Below, in pieces: positions 1 to 6,816 of a stretch of DNA of 13,682 nucleotides. The stretch comes from JBNJEM01 sp051745935 (GTDB lineage: Bacteria; Planctomycetota; Planctomycetia; Pirellulales; Pirellulaceae): contig JBNJEM010000140.1 of NCBI GenBank assembly GCA_051745935.1, positions 1 to 13,682 of the forward strand, written 5' to 3'. Within the stretch, counting starts at the first letter, position 1. Each line of letters starts with the position of its first letter. The position numbers and the translations under genes were made by a program. The notes below the pieces were generated by a model, which saw only the letters and a program-made list of their open reading frames with translations, did not search any database and was not told the origin of the DNA.

Positions 1-159
1 TGAAGAAACGGAAGACGCCGTGCGGCTTTTTTCACGGGTGAGCCCCGTCCGCCGTGTTCCCTTTGGTCCTTTCAGTCCCTGAGGTCCTTGATTCGACGCA
101 GGCAAGGACGCAAGGCGCAACAAAACGGGCCACAAGGACCTAAAGTTTTTCCCCGTCCC

Positions 160-288
160 AGGGGCACCCTGGCCGCGCGTCTGCCCGCCACCGGCGCCGT
201 GCCGGACGCTGGAAACGAAATCCGGCTCGGCGTCAAGACCGACAAGCTCGTGCTATTCGACGCGGACGGCAATCGAGTCCAGACTTGA
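160..288 (+). pseudogene. Possible C-terminal remnant of a MalK/UgpC-type ABC transporter ATPase
   Basis: A reading frame ending at the TGA at 286-288 encodes a tail with an acidic/glycine turn, then LGVKTDKLVLFDADGNRV and two more residues. This pattern (LG-hydrophobic, DKLxLFD, then a short polar end) resembles the last strand of the TOBE region that closes MalK/UgpC/MsmK-type sugar-import ATPases. No Walker motifs, ABC signature or upstream nucleotide-binding domain is present, and the frame further 5' runs into repeat-like sequence. I therefore read it as a 3' gene fragment rather than a working gene. The match is short and made by eye; a chance open frame is possible. Confidence 0.35.
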
Positions 289-364
289 TTCGCCACTTAG
301 AAATCACTCAAAAACGAATTCCGCAATTTCACGCGTCTTCAAGTCATCCGGCACACTGGCTCCC

Positions 365-415
365 CTCGCGATCCGTCTCCGCTCGCGATCCGTCTCCGCT
401 CGCGGTCCGTCTTTT
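365..415. repeat. 17-nt direct repeat, three units
   Basis: The unit CTCGCGATCCGTCTCCG occurs at 365-381 and again, identically, at 382-398. A third, diverged unit begins at 399 (CTCGCGGTCCGTCTT). The array lies about 85 nt beyond the pntB stop codon and is not part of any gene. It is a minisatellite-like tandem duplication of unknown role. Confidence 0.85.
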
Positions 416-499
416 CCGTGGAAGCAACGCGTCTTGCCGCTCGCTCAGGAAAGTGCCACCCTCCGAAAGAAAACACGGAAGTCAATCTTGAGCCGTTCC

Positions 500-1873
500 T
501 TACTCCTTGAATTCCGAAACGAGGGCCGTGAGGCTGGCCTTCGCGTCGCCGAACAGCATGCGAGTGTTCGTTTTGAAGAACAGCGGGTTGTCCACGCCGG
601 CGAATCCCGGATTCAAACTTCGTTTCATGACAATGCAGGTGCGGGCATGGTCCACGTTGATGATCGGCATCCCGTAGAGTGGGCTGTTTTCATCCTCGCG
701 AGCGGCCGGATTCACGACGTCATTGGCACCAATCACGATGGACACGTCGATCATCTCCATGGTGGGATTGACGTCCTCGGGCACGACGAGTTGTTCATAG
801 GGAACGTTGGCTTCGGCCAAGAGCACGTTCATGTGTCCGGGCATGCGCCCCGCCACGGGATGGATCGCGTATGTCACCTCCGCCCCGTTCTCCTCCAGGA
901 GCTGGGCCAATTCGCGCACGGCATGTTGCGCCTGGGCCACCGCCATTCCGTAGCCGGGCACGAACACGACCGAGCGAGCGGCCTCGAGAATCAGGTAGGT
1001 GTCATCGACGCTAATCGGGTTGGCTTCACCCTGGTAGCCGGCCGCGCCACTCGCCTTCGAGGATCCCAAGCCGCCAAAAAGCACGTTGGCCAACGAGCGA
1101 TTCATGGCCTTGCACATGATCTTCGTCAAAATCATGCCGCTGGCGCCCACCAGGGCACCGCTGACGATCAGCACGGTGTTGGTGATGACGAACCCCGCCG
1201 CGCAGGCGGCCAAGCCCGAGTAGCTGTTGAGCAGGGAGATGACGACCGGCATGTCCGCCCCCCCGATCGGGATCACCGCGAGCACGCCCAGCACCAGCGC
1301 CAGCAGGATGACAGGCAGAAAAACGGCATAACCAATGGCCGGGTTCACGCAAAACGATATGCCGACCAGAAGCAGCAACGCGAACATGAGGACATTCACG
1401 ATCTGCTGGCCGCGGAACAGCACCGGCTTGCCACTGATTCGTTCGGACAGTTTGAGGAACGCCACCACGCTGCCGGAAAACGTGACCCCCCCGATCAACA
1501 CGGCTAGAAAGGTGGCGACGACCGTGAAATCCGGGGTCTGGGGCGTCGTTTCATGGAATTCGGACCAGCCCACCAAGAGGCTGGCGCCGCCGCCGAAACC
1601 GTTAAACAACCCCACCATTTCCGGCATCGAGGTCATCTTGACGAGGCGGGCGGTCACGGCCCCAATCAAGGAACCAATCACGACCCCCACAAGAATCCAT
1701 TCAAACGACATGCCTTTGGCAACCAGTGTGGCCACGATGGCCAACAGCATGCCGACCGAGGAGGTCGCGTTGCCCTTGCGAGCGGTCTTCGGGGAACTGA
1801 GCATCTTGAGCCCGAAGATGAAGAGCACCGATGCCACGATATAGACATAGGGGATCACCGTCTGAAGATCCAT
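500..1873 (-). CDS. pntB: NAD(P) transhydrogenase subunit beta
   Basis: Beta subunit of the inner-membrane proton-translocating transhydrogenase, which uses the proton gradient to drive hydride transfer from NADH to NADP+. The first ~275 residues are a chain of hydrophobic helices carrying the family stretch GGADMPVVISLLNSYSG followed by a CKAMNRS motif. The last ~155 residues are the NADP(H)-binding domain III, with GYGMAVAQAQ, HPVAGRMPGHMNVLLAEANV, GANDVVNPAA, KRSLNPGFAGVDNPLF and MLFGDAK, all intact. At 457 residues it has normal family length. I chose the ATG at 1873 because an AGG lies 5 nt upstream; an in-frame GTG two codons earlier (1879) has no ribosome binding site. It is last in a three-gene operon, 7 nt after the pntA2 stop codon. 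Confidence 0.97.
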   Translation of the reverse strand: MDLQTVIPYVYIVASVLFIFGLKMLSSPKTARKGNATSSVGMLLAIVATLVAKGMSFEWILVGVVIGSLIGAVTARLVKMTSMPEMVGLFNGFGGGASLLVGWSEFHETTPQTPDFTVVATFLAVLIGGVTFSGSVVAFLKLSERISGKPVLFRGQQIVNVLMFALLLLVGISFCVNPAIGYAVFLPVILLALVLGVLAVIPIGGADMPVVISLLNSYSGLAACAAGFVITNTVLIVSGALVGASGMILTKIMCKAMNRSLANVLFGGLGSSKASGAAGYQGEANPISVDDTYLILEAARSVVFVPGYGMAVAQAQHAVRELAQLLEENGAEVTYAIHPVAGRMPGHMNVLLAEANVPYEQLVVPEDVNPTMEMIDVSIVIGANDVVNPAAREDENSPLYGMPIINVDHARTCIVMKRSLNPGFAGVDNPLFFKTNTRMLFGDAKASLTALVSEFKE

Positions 1874-1880
1874 GGTCACC

Positions 1881-2327
1881 TCAGTTTTTATATTTGAACA
1901 TGCCGAGCATCCGATCGGTTACCAGGTAGCCGCCGACCACGTTGATCATGGCAAACGTCACGGCCACCACGCCAAGCGCGATTGTCATGGGGTCGTCGCC
2001 CCGGCCCGCGGCCAGGAGCGCCCCGACAATCGTGATCCCCGAGATGGCGTTGGAACCGGACATGAGCGGCGTGTGCAGCTGGCTGGGCACCTTGGAAATC
2101 AGCTCGAATCCCAGGAAAATGGCCAGGACGAACACGAACAGCAGCAGGCCCATCCGGCTCTGTCCCGCCTCGGCCGCCGAGGGGCCCGCCTTGGTCTTAT
2201 CTTCTTGGCCTGACACCTGTTCCGTGGCAGCGCCGTTTCCCGTCTCATTGGCAGCCCGCGCGCTCGTCGCCGCCAAAACCACGGCCACCAGTATCAGGGC
2301 CATTGACATGGTTCGTCCATTCATCAT
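1881..2327 (-). CDS. pntAB: NAD(P) transhydrogenase subunit alpha part 2 (membrane part)
   Basis: Membrane part of the split alpha subunit, which forms the proton channel together with PntB. The diagnostic stretch VPSQLHTPLMSGSNAISG is at residues 80-97. Three hydrophobic segments lie near residues 59-78, 94-108 and 114-136. At 148 residues it is longer than the roughly 90-110 usual for this subunit. The extra part is an N-terminal signal-peptide-like segment (hydrophobic residues 8-21, then SARA with a plausible cut after residue 25) followed by about 30 polar, Gly/Ala/Glu-rich residues. The start ATG overlaps the pntA1 stop as ATGA, so translation of the two is probably coupled. A second ATG directly follows the first, and either could serve. 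The C-terminal part is certain; the role of the N-terminal extension is not. Confidence 0.93.
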   Translation of the reverse strand: MMNGRTMSMALILVAVVLAATSARAANETGNGAATEQVSGQEDKTKAGPSAAEAGQSRMGLLLFVFVLAIFLGFELISKVPSQLHTPLMSGSNAISGITIVGALLAAGRGDDPMTIALGVVAVTFAMINVVGGYLVTDRMLGMFKYKN

Positions 2328-3475
2328 CCCTCGCCTCCTTCCGCCGCCAGTAGCTGTCGCAGGTTCTCGTGGCGGACTTCGCCTTTATGCGTGACCACGC
2401 ACTCGTTTAGGATCTGATCGCTCGGATCCAAGCGGAACATGCCTGATTCCTTGTCCCAAAAATGACTGATCAGGTTGGTGATGTTGCTCGCGTACATCTG
2501 GCTGGCATGCACCGGTACTCGGCCAGCAAGGTTGGGCAGTCCGATCACGCGCACCCCGTCTATCTCCACCTCGTCATCCATGACCGAGCCTTCCACATTG
2601 CCCCCCGTCTCCACCGCCATGTCCACCACGACGCTTCCCGGTTGCATGTGCCCCAGCATCTGGCCAGTGACGATCCGCGGCGCTTGGCGTCCGAATACCT
2701 GGGCGGTGGTAATCACGACGTCGGCGGCGGCGCAGTGCTTGGCCAGCATCTCGCGCTGCCGGGCAAGCTGCTCCTCGGTGAGTTGTTTCGCATACCCGTC
2801 TTCGGTTTGTCCCGTTTCCCCGAGGTCGAGTTTCACGAAACGGGCGCCCAGGGACTGGACTTGTTCCTCCACCACGGGGCGGGTATCGAACGCTTCCACC
2901 CGCGCCCCCAGCCGTTTGGCGGTGGCGATGGCCTGCAGACCGGCCACGCCCGCGCCAATCACGAACACCTTGGAGGGGGCGACGGTTCCGGCCGGGGTCA
3001 TCATCATGGGAAGGATCTTGCCCAGCCGTTCGGCGGCAATGATAACCGCCACGTACCCCGCCAAATTGGCCTGCGAGCTGAGCGCGTCCATCTTCTGGGC
3101 CAGCGTGGTGCGGGGAATCAGCTCCATGCAGACCGCCGTGACGTGTTGCTCGGCAAGCGTCTTGATCAGCGCGGGGGTTCCAAAGGGATCCAAGTAACTG
3201 ACGTGAATCCCCCCCGGCTTCAGGCGGGACACCTCCTCGGCTGGCGGGGGCCGCAACCGCGCCACGATGTCCGCTTGCTCCAGGGAACCCTCGCGGTTGC
3301 TCACAACGGTCGCTCCCGCCTTCTCATATGCCGCGTCGGCGATACCGATCGCGGCCCCGACTCCCCCTTCGACCTCCACCGCGAGGCCCAGCCCCACGAG
3401 CTTAGCGACCGCGTCGGGGATCGCCGCGATACGCGTTTCACCCGGCGTCGTCTCCTTCGGCACGAACAGTCTCAT
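2324..3475 (-). CDS. pntAA: NAD(P) transhydrogenase subunit alpha part 1 (NAD-binding)
   Basis: Soluble NAD(H)-binding domain I of the transhydrogenase, which docks on the cytoplasmic face of the PntAB/PntB membrane complex. The N-terminus MRLFVPKET and PGETRIAAIP are typical of the alanine dehydrogenase/PNT family. QKMDALSSQANLAGY lies near residue 127-141, the Rossmann loop GAGVAG at 174-179, and the acidic end of the next strand in EAFDTRP (194-200). A mobile-loop-like segment follows (about 215-235), then GSVVVDMAVETGGNVEGS. At 383 residues the length is as expected. The ATG has a GGAGAG ribosome binding site 5 nt upstream (3481-3486). It is first in the pntA1-pntA2-pntB operon. No obvious promoter was found in the repeat-bearing spacer upstream. 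Confidence 0.97.
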   Translation of the reverse strand: MRLFVPKETTPGETRIAAIPDAVAKLVGLGLAVEVEGGVGAAIGIADAAYEKAGATVVSNREGSLEQADIVARLRPPPAEEVSRLKPGGIHVSYLDPFGTPALIKTLAEQHVTAVCMELIPRTTLAQKMDALSSQANLAGYVAVIIAAERLGKILPMMMTPAGTVAPSKVFVIGAGVAGLQAIATAKRLGARVEAFDTRPVVEEQVQSLGARFVKLDLGETGQTEDGYAKQLTEEQLARQREMLAKHCAAADVVITTAQVFGRQAPRIVTGQMLGHMQPGSVVVDMAVETGGNVEGSVMDDEVEIDGVRVIGLPNLAGRVPVHASQMYASNITNLISHFWDKESGMFRLDPSDQILNECVVTHKGEVRHENLRQLLAAEGGEG

Positions 3476-3699
3476 TAAGGCTCTCCATCAACTAGGACAG
3501 GGTCCAGTCAGCCGCAGGAGCCGGTACGCCCATCGGCTGGCACGGATGAAACAATATCCCCCTCGGCCCAATCCCACAATCCCTCCATTCTGTAGCGGGG
3601 GGGCGATGGTCGGACCGGGGCTTCGCACGTCATAGTCGGCAAAAATCACCCATGGTGTACCATCAATTGTGAATTGCGACGCTAGACAGCCCGCACGTA

Positions 3700-3747
3700 C
3701 ACACGGCGGCCGAACGTTTCCCGGTCATCCGAGCTCCAGGCATATTT
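3700..3747 (+). repeat. Decayed end of a preceding 102-bp repeat unit
   Basis: GTCATCCG at 3724-3731 lies exactly 102 nt before the GTCATCCG of the full unit (3826-3833). The 31-nt stretch from there into the next CAGGCGG aligns without gaps to the unit junction at 13634-13664, with 22 of 31 positions identical by hand count. Further 5' the similarity fades. I read this as the worn 3' end of an earlier tandem unit. Confidence 0.55.
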
Positions 3748-3844
3748 CAGGCGGTTGGTTTTTTCCGGATGGAACGCTGCCCGACGCAAGCCGTCCTCCC
3801 GTTGGTCGGACTCGCGGCGGAGAAAGTCATCCGCGACCGGTATA
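3742..3844 (+). repeat. 102-bp dispersed repeat, copy A
   Basis: The copy begins ATATTTCAGGCGG and ends GCGACCGGTATA. It contains the invariant cores CCGTTGGTCGGACTCGCGGC (3799-3818) and GTCATCCGCGACCGGTATA (3826-3844), shared with the copies at 10473-10576 (inverted) and 13549-13652. It sits in the spacer between pntA1 and the methyltransferase-like gene. One frame is open through all copies, but differences between copies are not concentrated at third codon positions, so I do not call it coding. Confidence 0.9.
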
Positions 3845-3905
3845 AATCGGATGAGACGGCATCCATCCGGCACGTAGCCTGGTGCCTTGCTAGTGGCCGG
3901 ACCGC

Positions 3906-3935
3906 TTGACCCCCTCCCCCTGTATAGTGTATAGC
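3906..3935 (+). promoter_or_regulatory. Possible sigma-70-like promoter of the methyltransferase-like gene
   Basis: TTGACC (3906-3911) and TATAGC (3930-3935) are separated by 18 nt. A transcript starting about 7 nt after the second box would begin at or within two bases of the ATG at 3944, giving a leaderless message. This fits the lack of a clear ribosome binding site before that ATG. A second AT-rich box, TATAGT (3923-3928), is too close to the first to pair with it. Pattern match only. Confidence 0.3.
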
Positions 3936-3943
3936 GAGCCACA

Positions 3944-4840
3944 ATGGGAAAGGACATGAAATACATCGCGAGTCCGACGATCCAACAGCTATACTTTGAC
4001 ACGCCGCCGCGCCAAGTGGACCAACACCTGGAGAGCCTGTTTTTCTCAAGGTTGCGAGTTGCCAACGGCGTGTTCAAGACCACGACCCACGGGCGTCTGG
4101 ACGATGTCAACCAGCGGCTGTTCAAATGGCTTCCGCGCCAGCGGAGATTGAACATCATGGATGTCGCGGTCTCTTCGGGAATTTCGACGTTGGAATGGAT
4201 GCACCACCTGAACGCCAAAGGCATCTCGCATGAGATGACGGCGGGAGACGTCGCGATTAATCTGGAGTATGTCACGGTGGCACGTGGGGTTTGCGTACTG
4301 GTTGATCGCGACGGGATCCCCCTTCAACTGGACGTTGGCAGTATCTCGTTTCCGAATGCCTCGGGCAGCCGGTGGCGGAACGCGTGTTTTAAGTTTGGCC
4401 AGCTCTTCCTGCGCCCCATGCTGTTTCTGGACAAACATTCACAGTGCTCTCGCAGGGACCAGGAGCGCCGCTTTTCGCTTTCTCTGCCGAGGCGCCCGTT
4501 GAAACTGGTCAGCCCCGCTCTGTTGGAACATGGAGCGCAAATCACGGTTCTCGAGGATGATATTGCAGTGCGAACTCCCGAGTTGGACCGGCGGTTTGAT
4601 GTGGTTAGAGCGGCCAACATACTGAACAGCGTCTATTTCGATACCAGCACATTGAAGCGCATGGCGCGGAATTTGAAGAGGCGGCTTGTCAGCGGCGGCC
4701 TTCTGGTTATCTGTCGCACTGACCCCAAGGGGATGAATCATGGCGGGATTTTCCGGTTGAATGAACGGCACTCGCTTCAGATCCTGGAATCGTTCGGCGA
4801 CGGCGCGGACGCGGCGATTCTTACCTCAAGCGATGGTTGA
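3944..4840 (+). CDS. SAM-dependent methyltransferase-like protein
   Basis: The 298-residue product resembles a class I (Rossmann) methyltransferase. Residues 70-82 (NIMDVAVSSGIST) fit motif I, the SAM-binding strand and loop, with SSG in place of a glycine-only loop. Residues 218-232 (FDVVRAANILNSVYF) fit the motif IV strand and following helix, and 236-260 (a basic helix, then LVSGGLLVICRTD) fit the usual helix-turn-strand after it. An insert of about 110 residues lies between them, with a hydrophobic/aromatic patch near 148-162. The substrate cannot be told. The start is uncertain: ATG 3944 lacks a ribosome binding site, and ATG 3956 follows AGGAC too closely. The 3' end overlaps the convergent glycosyltransferase gene by 15 nt, which may point to a related role in glycan or lipid modification; this is inference. 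Confidence 0.7.
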   Translation: MGKDMKYIASPTIQQLYFDTPPRQVDQHLESLFFSRLRVANGVFKTTTHGRLDDVNQRLFKWLPRQRRLNIMDVAVSSGISTLEWMHHLNAKGISHEMTAGDVAINLEYVTVARGVCVLVDRDGIPLQLDVGSISFPNASGSRWRNACFKFGQLFLRPMLFLDKHSQCSRRDQERRFSLSLPRRPLKLVSPALLEHGAQITVLEDDIAVRTPELDRRFDVVRAANILNSVYFDTSTLKRMARNLKRRLVSGGLLVICRTDPKGMNHGGIFRLNERHSLQILESFGDGADAAILTSSDG

Positions 4841-5941
4841 TCGGGACGGGGCGGCGAAAATCTTCTCCCAGCGTTCGAAAAACGCCTCGACGCCGAAACG
4901 CTCGGTGACTTCGCGAGCCGACGTGGCCAACCGCTGACGCCAAGGGGCGTCGGACAGTAAGCAGGCCAGCGTCCGCGCCAGCCGCCCGACGTCTTCGGGA
5001 GGCACCAGGAGGCCGTCGACGTGATCACGCACAATGTCCCGCGGACCGCTGTCGCAGTCAAACGCAACGGGCACCAGCCCGCAGGCCATGGCTTCCAGCA
5101 AGGCGTTGGGAAAGCCTTCATAGCGGGACGAGAGCACGAAAACCTGCGCATCGCTCAGCAACCTCGCCGGATTATCTCGCCAGCCGCATAAGCTCACCCG
5201 CGCGGCCAGACCATGCTGCTGGACGAGGTGCTCCAGCCGTGGCCGTTCCGGGCCCTCGCCGATCACCATCAAATCCCATTCCGGGTAGTCCGCGGCGACC
5301 TCGGAAAAAGCTTCAAGAAGCAAATCGAATCCCTTCTCGGGCCCCAGTCGCCCCATGGCGACAATCCGCCGCCCGCGGCTTTCGAGAGACGGCAGCGTAT
5401 CGGGGACGGTTTCCGGCCAGAGGCAGTTGGGGACGACGTGCACCGCTTCGTGGCGAACGAGTTGTCGAACGAACTCGCGCACTGCTGGAGTTTGCACGAC
5501 CACGGCCGTGCTTCGCGGATAGCTCCAGCGGCGCAGTTGGGACCAAACCGGCCCCACGGCGTGGTGCCGCGGATCCGTGCGCTCGCAAATCACCACGCGA
5601 GCACCGGTTCCCAAGCACGCCAGCAGAGTTAACACGTTTGTTTTATCGGTGAAGCTGATCACCCAGTCGCCCCGGGCCCGGCGGATCGCGTCGCGCAGCC
5701 GCCGCCACCGGCGGTAGTTGTTCACCACCGCATGCGCCGGACCGGGCGAGTCCCCCATGGCATTCAAGGCCACGCGATGGACGGCCGGCGTGACGGGATA
5801 CACGTCGCTGTCGAAGGAATCGAAGGTGATCAGCGTCACCGCGTTTCCCCGAGCGGCCCAGTGGTTGGCCGCCAACGCCATGGTTTTCTCCGCACCGCCA
5901 CCGTGGAGCGCATGAATTACGAGTGTCAAACGTCTCGACAT
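4826..5941 (-). CDS. GT4 family glycosyltransferase
   Basis: A 371-residue GT-B-fold retaining glycosyltransferase that would move a sugar from a nucleotide-activated donor to an unidentified acceptor, typically in surface polysaccharide or glycolipid assembly. The N-terminal acceptor domain has the glycine-rich loop HALHGGGAEK (residues 10-19). The C-terminal donor domain starts near 190 with MGRLGPEKGFD (R198 and K203, the usual phosphate contacts) and LMVIGEGPER. The hallmark E-x7-E is EGFPNALLE (E275, E283), followed by EAMACGLVPVAFDCDSGP. No signal peptide or membrane helix is seen, so it is probably cytosolic. The AGGAG ribosome binding site (5954-5958) is 12 nt from this ATG, a long gap, and sits against an out-of-frame ATG (5952) opening an 8-codon ORF. 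The acceptor is unknown. Confidence 0.93.
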   Translation of the reverse strand: MSRRLTLVIHALHGGGAEKTMALAANHWAARGNAVTLITFDSFDSDVYPVTPAVHRVALNAMGDSPGPAHAVVNNYRRWRRLRDAIRRARGDWVISFTDKTNVLTLLACLGTGARVVICERTDPRHHAVGPVWSQLRRWSYPRSTAVVVQTPAVREFVRQLVRHEAVHVVPNCLWPETVPDTLPSLESRGRRIVAMGRLGPEKGFDLLLEAFSEVAADYPEWDLMVIGEGPERPRLEHLVQQHGLAARVSLCGWRDNPARLLSDAQVFVLSSRYEGFPNALLEAMACGLVPVAFDCDSGPRDIVRDHVDGLLVPPEDVGRLARTLACLLSDAPWRQRLATSAREVTERFGVEAFFERWEKIFAAPSRSTIA

Positions 5942-6816
5942 ACCCGGCTCATGCTCCTCTTGTTATACAAGCCCCACCATTGAGGGCGTGAATCATAGTC
6001 GGAAATGGTCCCGGAAGCAACTGGGGACCGAGATTTCATTCATGCATTCGTATTCACGGACAAGCCGGCGGTCCATCTTGGCCAAATCGCCAATACGGAA
6101 CCGTGGATCTCGGTGAACCCCGCCTCGGAGCGAGTGGCCGAGAGTGGTGAGCCCCCGCCGTCTGCCGCCGGCAGGTTACATCCCAGCTGATGATCGGACC
6201 CGATTCTGGTTGTGATCAACCAACCATTGTGATAGGCTGAGAAGGAATTGAGTGGAGCAGGGAAGATACACGCAGGTTCGCGCTGACGGGCATGGTCGGC
6301 CTCTTCATCGTGGCCCGCCGTCCTGGCTCACAAGATCGAAAGGTGACCAGCGAGGCATGGCTTAATGAAGCAATGCCGGAGCCCGAGAGAGGGGCGACAT
6401 CGGCCCAGGGGGGACACTTCCGAGGAAAGGGGGGCATGGTTTCGCATCATTGTCGGGCGGGTCCGCGCGAATGTGGTGGACGCTCGCCACTCCTTGCCTA
6501 TTCGTCGATGTGAACGAGTGACGGATTGAAGGCGAAGGACGTGAAACGCCGGGTTACTTTCGTTGGCCATTGCGTGCTGCCGTTTGCTGACGTGCTCGCC
6601 GCTGCCACAGTGGCGGTTGGAACGGGAGCACGGAGAGTGCCGCGGCCCACGAGAAAACCGAGAGCGTGTTCCTGCCTTGGGGAACGAGCCCTCCTTCGGG
6701 TGCATGATGCCCACCGCAGTCCTCGAAACCCCTCGTCGAGGGCATGAGAGGGCTCTCAGATAACATTTCGGGGCGCGCTCTCAGGCGACCGAGAATCTAG
6801 CAGATTCGGGACGTTA
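5942..6816. other. 875-nt spacer, non-coding, palindrome-rich right end
   Basis: Divergent spacer between the glycosyltransferase and the sensor kinase. No open frame in it has both a ribosome binding site and a protein-like sequence. Near the left end CTTGT-TAT-ACAAG (5959-5971) is an inverted repeat overlapping a TATAAC box that reads towards the glycosyltransferase. GCCAC-A-GTGGC is at 6604-6614, and GTTCC/GGAAC arms are at 6668-6672 and 6681-6685. The last ~80 nt carry three further palindromes, listed separately. It may hold regulatory DNA or a structured leader. Confidence 0.6.
6731..6807. promoter_or_regulatory. Cluster of three short palindromes before the sensor kinase gene
   Basis: CCTCG-T-CGAGG is at 6731-6741, TGAGAG-GG-CTCTCA at 6745-6758 and GAATCT-AGC-AGATTC at 6793-6807; all arms are perfect. 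A further CTCTCA half-site at 6778-6783 repeats one arm of the second palindrome, 25 nt downstream. The cluster ends 10 nt before the first possible start codon of the kinase gene. It could be operators for a dimeric regulator, such as the adjacent NarL-type protein, or hairpins in the leader RNA. Function is inferred from position only. Confidence 0.4.

Larger units (their letters stand above)
1..499. other. Spacer downstream of pntB, no intact gene
   Basis: No convincing full-length gene lies here. The stretch holds a weak hairpin followed by six T (about 17-32; GCC/GGC arms around GTGC) that could end a gene lying left of the window. It also holds a 9-nt-period array with GGTCC-like units (about 53-92), a possible ABC-ATPase C-terminal remnant (about 160-288) and a 17-nt triple repeat (365-415). 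The 9-nt sequence AGGTCCTTG (82-90) is matched by its exact inverse CAAGGACCT (133-141). The region looks like decayed or repeat-rich intergenic DNA. Confidence 0.6.
3476..3943. other. Divergent spacer between pntA1 and the methyltransferase-like gene
   Basis: This spacer separates two divergently transcribed genes and must carry both promoters. Apart from the ribosome binding site of pntA1 and the 102-bp repeat copy (3742-3844, with a decayed preceding unit from about 3700), I see no gene. Open frames crossing it are repeat-derived. Close to the right-hand gene, TTGACC (3906-3911) and TATAGC (3930-3935) are 18 nt apart, a possible promoter whose start point would fall at or next to the ATG. 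Confidence 0.6.

Noticed and set aside
434..1507. Long plus-strand open frame (357 codons) opposite pntB
   Set aside because: It is the antisense shadow of a clearly real gene. Its His/Gly/Arg/Asp-rich composition is typical of the complement of GC-rich coding DNA, and it has no family motif.
2462..3478. Long plus-strand open frame (338 codons) opposite pntA1
   Set aside because: Same reason: antisense of an intact conserved gene, His/Arg/Gly-rich, without motifs.
3682..4275. Minus-strand frame of 197 codons across copy A and the methyltransferase start
   Set aside because: Its C-terminal part is translated repeat and the rest is antisense to the methyltransferase-like gene; similar repeat-derived tails appear at 13445-13630.
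6005..6190. 61-codon plus-strand frame in the spacer before the kinase
   Set aside because: No ribosome binding site, no recognisable motif, and composition unlike the real genes.
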